Positions 60,594 through 64,000 of a stretch of 64,000 bases of DNA are shown here, piece after piece. The notes under the pieces were generated by a model. That model made no database searches. It was given only the letters and a program-made list of their open reading frames with translations, and was not told where the DNA came from. Position 1 is the stretch's first letter. The number at the start of each line of letters is the position of its first letter. The stretch is from Bilophila sp964369665 (GTDB lineage: Bacteria > Desulfobacterota > Desulfovibrionia > Desulfovibrionales > Desulfovibrionaceae): positions 5,266 to 69,265 of the forward strand of contig CAYJFS010000007.1 of NCBI GenBank assembly GCA_964369665.1, given 5' to 3'. A program made the position numbers and the translations under genes.

Positions 60594-61823
60594 TTAAAAA
60601 GATAGTCCTACTCTATTTCCTGGATGAATATACTGTTTATACCAAGGACAGTTTTGTACAATTTTGATTCTTAAATTATAGATAGTTAAATATTCTTTTT
60701 CAGGAATGAAGGTGTCTCGAAAAAAAGATGGTATAAAATCTGGCTCAATATGGTTATATAGAACATTAAGATACTTTTCACATGTTGTAGCTGGGTCATG
60801 ATATGTATGAATATACTTTGGGCCTAGATTTGCAATTTTTTGTCGTAATTTGGTGTTTGGAATGAGGGCTTTAAGTGCCATATACATTTCTTGTGTTGAG
60901 TGTCCTGGTACATTGGGGTATTCAGGAGGGAGTTTCTGAGGATAACCTTTATATGTTATTCCTGAAATGACAACTTTACCACAGGCCATAAGTTCCCTTT
61001 CTTGTTTTCCTCCAGTAACAGCACCCATTTGTCCAGCTAACACATCAGTGTTTTGATACATTTTTAGAATTTTTTTATGTGGAATGCCTTCAAGAACTTG
61101 TGGTATGAAGTCTAGTCCATCTTGTTTGAGTTGTAAGAAAATATTATCGATACTATTTGAACCTTTTTTAAGTCTATCACTAGGTGCATGTAGTACTACA
61201 GGAATATCTTTCTGTCTTGTTTTAGTAGGATAGTTGGTTGTATCAATAGGATATGCTAGTACATCATAATAAGGTCGTAAGGCCAAACCTGCTTGGCTTG
61301 GTGTATTAAAAATAGCATCAGCAAACAATTCAGCAGCACATAATCTTCTAGTAACTCTAATAAGGTGATCATAACCACTATTAACTCCTGGAGCTAGAGG
61401 AGAAAGGTTGTATAGTGCCACCTCTTGGTTAAAAGAGCTTTTCCATCGACAGTCTGATCCAAGAAAAATAAAAATAATTTTTTTTCCTAAAGATTTTAAT
61501 ATTGGTAAGTCAGAGTAGTCAGAGAAAAAACTGGAAACAATAAAGATGAAGATATCGCACTCTTCTATAGCATATTTAAATATCTTTTTTTTTAATTTTG
61601 TTAATAATTGTGCCTGTTCTTGTTTTTGTTGGCTTGATTCACTGTTCGTTATAGGAGGTAAATATGAACTTAATACTATAGAATAGTTGCCTGAGTGTAT
61701 TGGAAGTTTATTATGTATTACAGAGAACACATCAAACCCAAGAAGATTAAAACCTACAGTAAAATCTCCTATGAGAGAAGAAATATCTTCTAGCCCAATG
61801 AAAATTTTACCTTTTGATGCCAT
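60594..61823 (-). CDS. Glycosyltransferase-like protein (GT-B type)
   Basis: A 409-residue protein with the shape of a group 1-type glycosyltransferase. The N-terminus is GKIFIGLEDISSLIGDFTVG with FNLLGFDVFSVI, and the C-terminal half shows DRLKKGSNSIDNIFLQL, the donor-binding region around DVLAGQMGAVTGGKQERELM, then GKVVISGITYKGYP. The E-x7-E motif is less clear than in the other two glycosyltransferases, so assignment to a family is weaker. It leads the four-gene minus-strand cluster. The 169 bp to the divergent deacetylase-like gene should hold both promoters. Confidence 0.72.
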   Translation of the reverse strand: MASKGKIFIGLEDISSLIGDFTVGFNLLGFDVFSVIHNKLPIHSGNYSIVLSSYLPPITNSESSQQKQEQAQLLTKLKKKIFKYAIEECDIFIFIVSSFFSDYSDLPILKSLGKKIIFIFLGSDCRWKSSFNQEVALYNLSPLAPGVNSGYDHLIRVTRRLCAAELFADAIFNTPSQAGLALRPYYDVLAYPIDTTNYPTKTRQKDIPVVLHAPSDRLKKGSNSIDNIFLQLKQDGLDFIPQVLEGIPHKKILKMYQNTDVLAGQMGAVTGGKQERELMACGKVVISGITYKGYPQKLPPEYPNVPGHSTQEMYMALKALIPNTKLRQKIANLGPKYIHTYHDPATTCEKYLNVLYNHIEPDFIPSFFRDTFIPEKEYLTIYNLRIKIVQNCPWYKQYIHPGNRVGLSF

Positions 61824-61992
61824 AAAGTTCTCCTGAAAAAAAACACTACTTTAGTATATTAGAGGTACTTTTTATGTATTGAATAATATATAGTATTGTT
61901 AAATGAAGATGTACAAATATGAGTATATATATTAGTGAGCTTTATATATATTTGTAGGCTATAGATTATATCTATAAGGAAGGGTTTTTATA

Positions 61993-62790
61993 ATGATGCC
62001 AGACTGTTTTGATAATACCATGCAGTCGCAAAATATAGTTGCTATTACTTTTGATACAGACTGGGCTCCAGACTGGTGTATACAAGTATGTTTTGAACTT
62101 TGTATGCAACTCAATGTAACAGCCACCTTTTTTATGACAAATACAAGTCATATTTTACCTATATTGAAAGACAATAAGTTTGAGCTTGGTATCCATCCCA
62201 ATTTTTTATTAGGGTCATCACATTGTTATAATCAAAAAAAAAGTAAATACTTACCATCATACAAGGAAGTTTTAGAGCATTGTTTCCAAATTGTTCCAGA
62301 TGCTTCTTCTATGCGAGCACATACATTGTATAGAGATAGTAGACTATATGTTTATATTGAAGAGCATGTTTTATCATTAAAAAATGATGTGTCTACTTTT
62401 TTGCCAGGCCATAGAGGTTTACAGCCTGTTCCAATAATGTTTTCCCATAATGGTCGATCTTTACTTCATTTTACATGTACATGGGAAGACGATATTGCTA
62501 TTCTTAATCCTCAAAAATGGTTGAAACCAAATTTTGATAACATGGTTCCAGGAGTATATATTTTTAATTTTCATCCTGTACATATTGTGCTTAATAGTTG
62601 TAGTCCAGAACAGTATACTCGTTTACGTCAACTTTGCCCTATTTATGAAGTAACCCAGAAAGATTGCTTTAGGTTTATGAATACAAAAGCGTTTGGCGTT
62701 AGAGATTTTTTTGAGGCACTTGTTTCTTCGTTAGAACATGAACCTTTGACTATTGAGGCTATTGGTCAAGAGTTTAGAAAGAAGATTTAG
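61993..62790 (+). CDS. Polysaccharide deacetylase-like (NodB homology) protein
   Basis: A 265-residue protein with a NodB-type core: IVAITFDTDWAPDWCIQV places the catalytic Asp and metal Asp at about residues 20-24. FELGIHPN has one metal-binding His. The second expected His-x(3)-His is not clear, although RAHTLYRD is the likely equivalent. A later motif GVYIFNFHPVHIVL has further His residues. It is divergent from the glycan cluster at 57550-61823, suggesting removal of an N-acetyl group during surface glycan work. There is no signal peptide, so it should be cytoplasmic. A GGAAGGG precedes the start. Confidence 0.75.
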   Translation: MMPDCFDNTMQSQNIVAITFDTDWAPDWCIQVCFELCMQLNVTATFFMTNTSHILPILKDNKFELGIHPNFLLGSSHCYNQKKSKYLPSYKEVLEHCFQIVPDASSMRAHTLYRDSRLYVYIEEHVLSLKNDVSTFLPGHRGLQPVPIMFSHNGRSLLHFTCTWEDDIAILNPQKWLKPNFDNMVPGVYIFNFHPVHIVLNSCSPEQYTRLRQLCPIYEVTQKDCFRFMNTKAFGVRDFFEALVSSLEHEPLTIEAIGQEFRKKI

Positions 62791-63649
62791 GTTAATATTA
62801 ATAATGTTAATGGTATGCACAAATATGTTCAGACTATTCTGTAGCACATTTAGATTATTCGTTGTTGTTTTATACAAATAAGGTGAGGTTTTTATACCTT
62901 AAAGCTTATTTATGATTGTTATTTTTTCATAGAATATATGGCTAGTTAGAAGAAAAAGTAGTAGTCAATATTACTTTAGGTAGAAATAATTATTATTATG
63001 TATTTGTATAATAATCTTTGTAGGACAATTATTGCTATATAGTATACAAACTATACAGTATTAACTTATAGTAAATGTTATATAATTTAGAAAATTCTAG
63101 TATTATAAGAATTAAATTTATATCATATGTATGATAGTAACTAAAGAACTGCAATAAAGTTCCTATATATTGCAAACATTGTTCTCATAATTTGTAAATA
63201 AAATTTATTTTTAATTTTTATATAAAGTATAATTTGGTGTTTTATAAAAGAAAGAATTATACATAACTAGTTTTAGAAAAAGTAAAAATCCGTTAAGATA
63301 ATAGTAGTACATTTATTATTTGTAAAAAATGGCACTATTCTTGCTATAGTAAATATATTCATTGGTAAATTCATCTCCTATATTGTAACTTGATCATAGG
63401 CTACAATATACTTCTTTTATTAAAGTATGGTTGACTTTATATACTGTAAACATTCCTTAGTTTTTTAAATCATACTTTATATCCATATACAACAGCATGT
63501 AGCTATCTCTAATCTTTACAATTTTTTTATACATACTTTTACTTTATGGTAATCATTAAGGTTTTTTGTAGTAGTTCTATTATTTTTGTATATAAATGAT
63601 TTTTAAAATATGCTCTATGGGTGTCCAGTTTTTTAGTAACATGTATTTG
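62791..63649. other. Long AT-rich intergenic stretch
   Basis: About 860 bp with no reading frame that I can support on either strand. Rich in A/T runs. I saw no tRNA, terminator or repeat of note. It lies between the deacetylase-like gene and the proline-rich gene that reads in from the right edge. Confidence 0.4.
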
Positions 63650-64000
63650 TCAACTATTTAAAATCAGGAGGGCTATTATGATGGAAGCTATTATGATGAG
63701 TGGTGTGGCATCCATTGGTGGAGGTGTTGGAGGTATGGGAGGCATAGAAGGTGGTCCACCAGGCGATAGTAGTGGTACTTTTCCTTTTACTGCTGGCTCT
63801 TGTCTTGATAGTGTTTTATCTTTAGCTTTTCCAACTCTTGTCGAAGGTGGTTTTGGTTCTGCTACATCATCTAGTCCGGTTTGTTCGTTTACTTGCATGA
63901 ATTTGGGGGGGGGGGGGGGGGATTTGTTCATGACCTTCAGTAGTATTGTGTTGGGGTTTTGTTGGTGTTTGTGTTGGTTGTGATGTTCCAACAGAAGAAA
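63650..64000 (-). CDS. Proline-rich tail-anchored protein, 5' end outside window, frame broken at a C17 tract
   Basis: The minus strand entering from the right edge reads SSVGTSQPTQTPTKPQHNTT with A/T-ending codons up to a run of 17 Cs (63905-63921). After it the coding-like frame is one step off: KFMQVNEQTGLDDVAEPKPP, then PSMPPIPPTPPPMD, ending in a hydrophobic anchor PLIIIASIIIALLILNS at 63650. With 17 Cs the upstream frame ends soon after in RTNRTR. With 16 or 19 it would run on. So this reads as one disordered Pro/Thr/Gln-rich protein with a C-terminal membrane anchor, in an off state here. A plus-strand ORF with a good Shine-Dalgarno overlaps it, so the strand is not certain. Confidence 0.55.
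   Translation of the reverse strand, partial: FLLLEHHNQHKHQQNPNTILLKVMNKSPPPPPKFMQVNEQTGLDDVAEPKPPSTRVGKAKDKTLSRQEPAVKGKVPLLSPGGPPSMPPIPPTPPPMDATPLIIIASIIIALLILNS
63905..63921. repeat. G17/C17 homopolymer tract
   Basis: Seventeen Gs on the plus strand, much the longest G:C run in the window. It lies within the proline-rich reading frame of the minus strand and shifts it. A run of this length should be highly unstable in replication and is also hard to sequence. Confidence 0.95.

Noticed and set aside
62791..63649. Small RNA or tRNA in the long spacer
   Set aside because: No cloverleaf, T-loop consensus or strong terminator hairpin seen. A weak AAGGT/ACCTT stem near 62880 has only five pairs.
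63678..63983. Plus-strand Gly/Cys-rich ORF with a perfect AGGAGG six bases before ATG 63678, overlapping the proline-rich minus-strand frame
   Set aside because: Third positions of the two strands coincide here, so codon bias cannot decide between them. I favour the minus strand: it stays open with A/T-ending codons to the window edge, its residues are charged and Pro-rich, and it ends in a plausible membrane anchor. The plus product has many Cys and Gly and closes in G-ending codons after the tract. Not certain.
1..64000. CRISPR array or insertion sequence
   Set aside because: No regularly spaced direct repeats and no transposase frame were seen anywhere in the window.

Overview
The window is AT-rich (roughly one third G+C by eye) and reads as a low-GC member of the Desulfovibrionaceae with a reduced, host-associated lifestyle; Lawsonia intracellularis is the best fit. 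This rests on recognition, not a search. The signs are a Desulfovibrio-type Rnf operon led by a decaheme cytochrome c, a PurS-like/PurL fusion without glutaminase, two flagellar stator gene pairs, long AT-rich spacers with gene remains, and a few homopolymer-interrupted genes. I saw no rRNA, tRNA, CRISPR array or intact insertion sequence.

Layout. 1-2.7 kb: end of dnaG and rpoD. 2.8-9.0 kb (minus): purL, a polyprenyl diphosphate synthase, an NhaD-type antiporter and a small membrane protein. 9.2-12.2 kb (plus): two surface-glycan genes and an EVE-domain protein. 12.4-19.1 kb (minus): decaheme cytochrome-rnfCDGEAB-apbE, an ion-pumping redox complex with its own flavin transferase. 19.3-25.1 kb: TerC-family protein, CstA and two MATE transporters, the first frameshifted. 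25.2-29.1 kb: a lysozyme-like protein and thiSGHF. 29.5-33.2 kb: ruvX-mltG facing a membrane pyrophosphatase. 33.5-38.1 kb: a full branched-chain amino-acid ABC transporter. 38.3-42.5 kb: glycosyltransferase, EF-hand protein, glnS, ssb. 42.5-47.2 kb: an acetyl-CoA-carboxylase-like operon with odd subunits. 47.6-54.8 kb: motAB set 1, TspO-like protein, MFS transporter, a large orphan protein, motAB set 2. 55.1-64 kb: accessory region with decayed DNA, a probable phosphotyrosine-motif effector, a glycan-modification cluster, and a proline-rich gene broken by a C17 tract at the edge.

The most interesting material is in the last 8 kb. The 248-residue protein at 56571-57317 is disordered-looking and has only four tyrosines. 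All four sit in YxxI/L contexts like host SH2 ligands (YEEI, YEAI, VYADL, TVYSSI), beside an RPLPPIP SH3-type motif. A G9 tract lies upstream of three of the four tyrosines, so slippage would switch those motifs off. A second tract (17 G:C) breaks a proline-rich, tail-anchored reading frame at the window end. The second notable point is the Rnf complex: its RnfC lacks the glycine-rich NADH/FMN motif, which fits electron exchange through the decaheme cytochrome.
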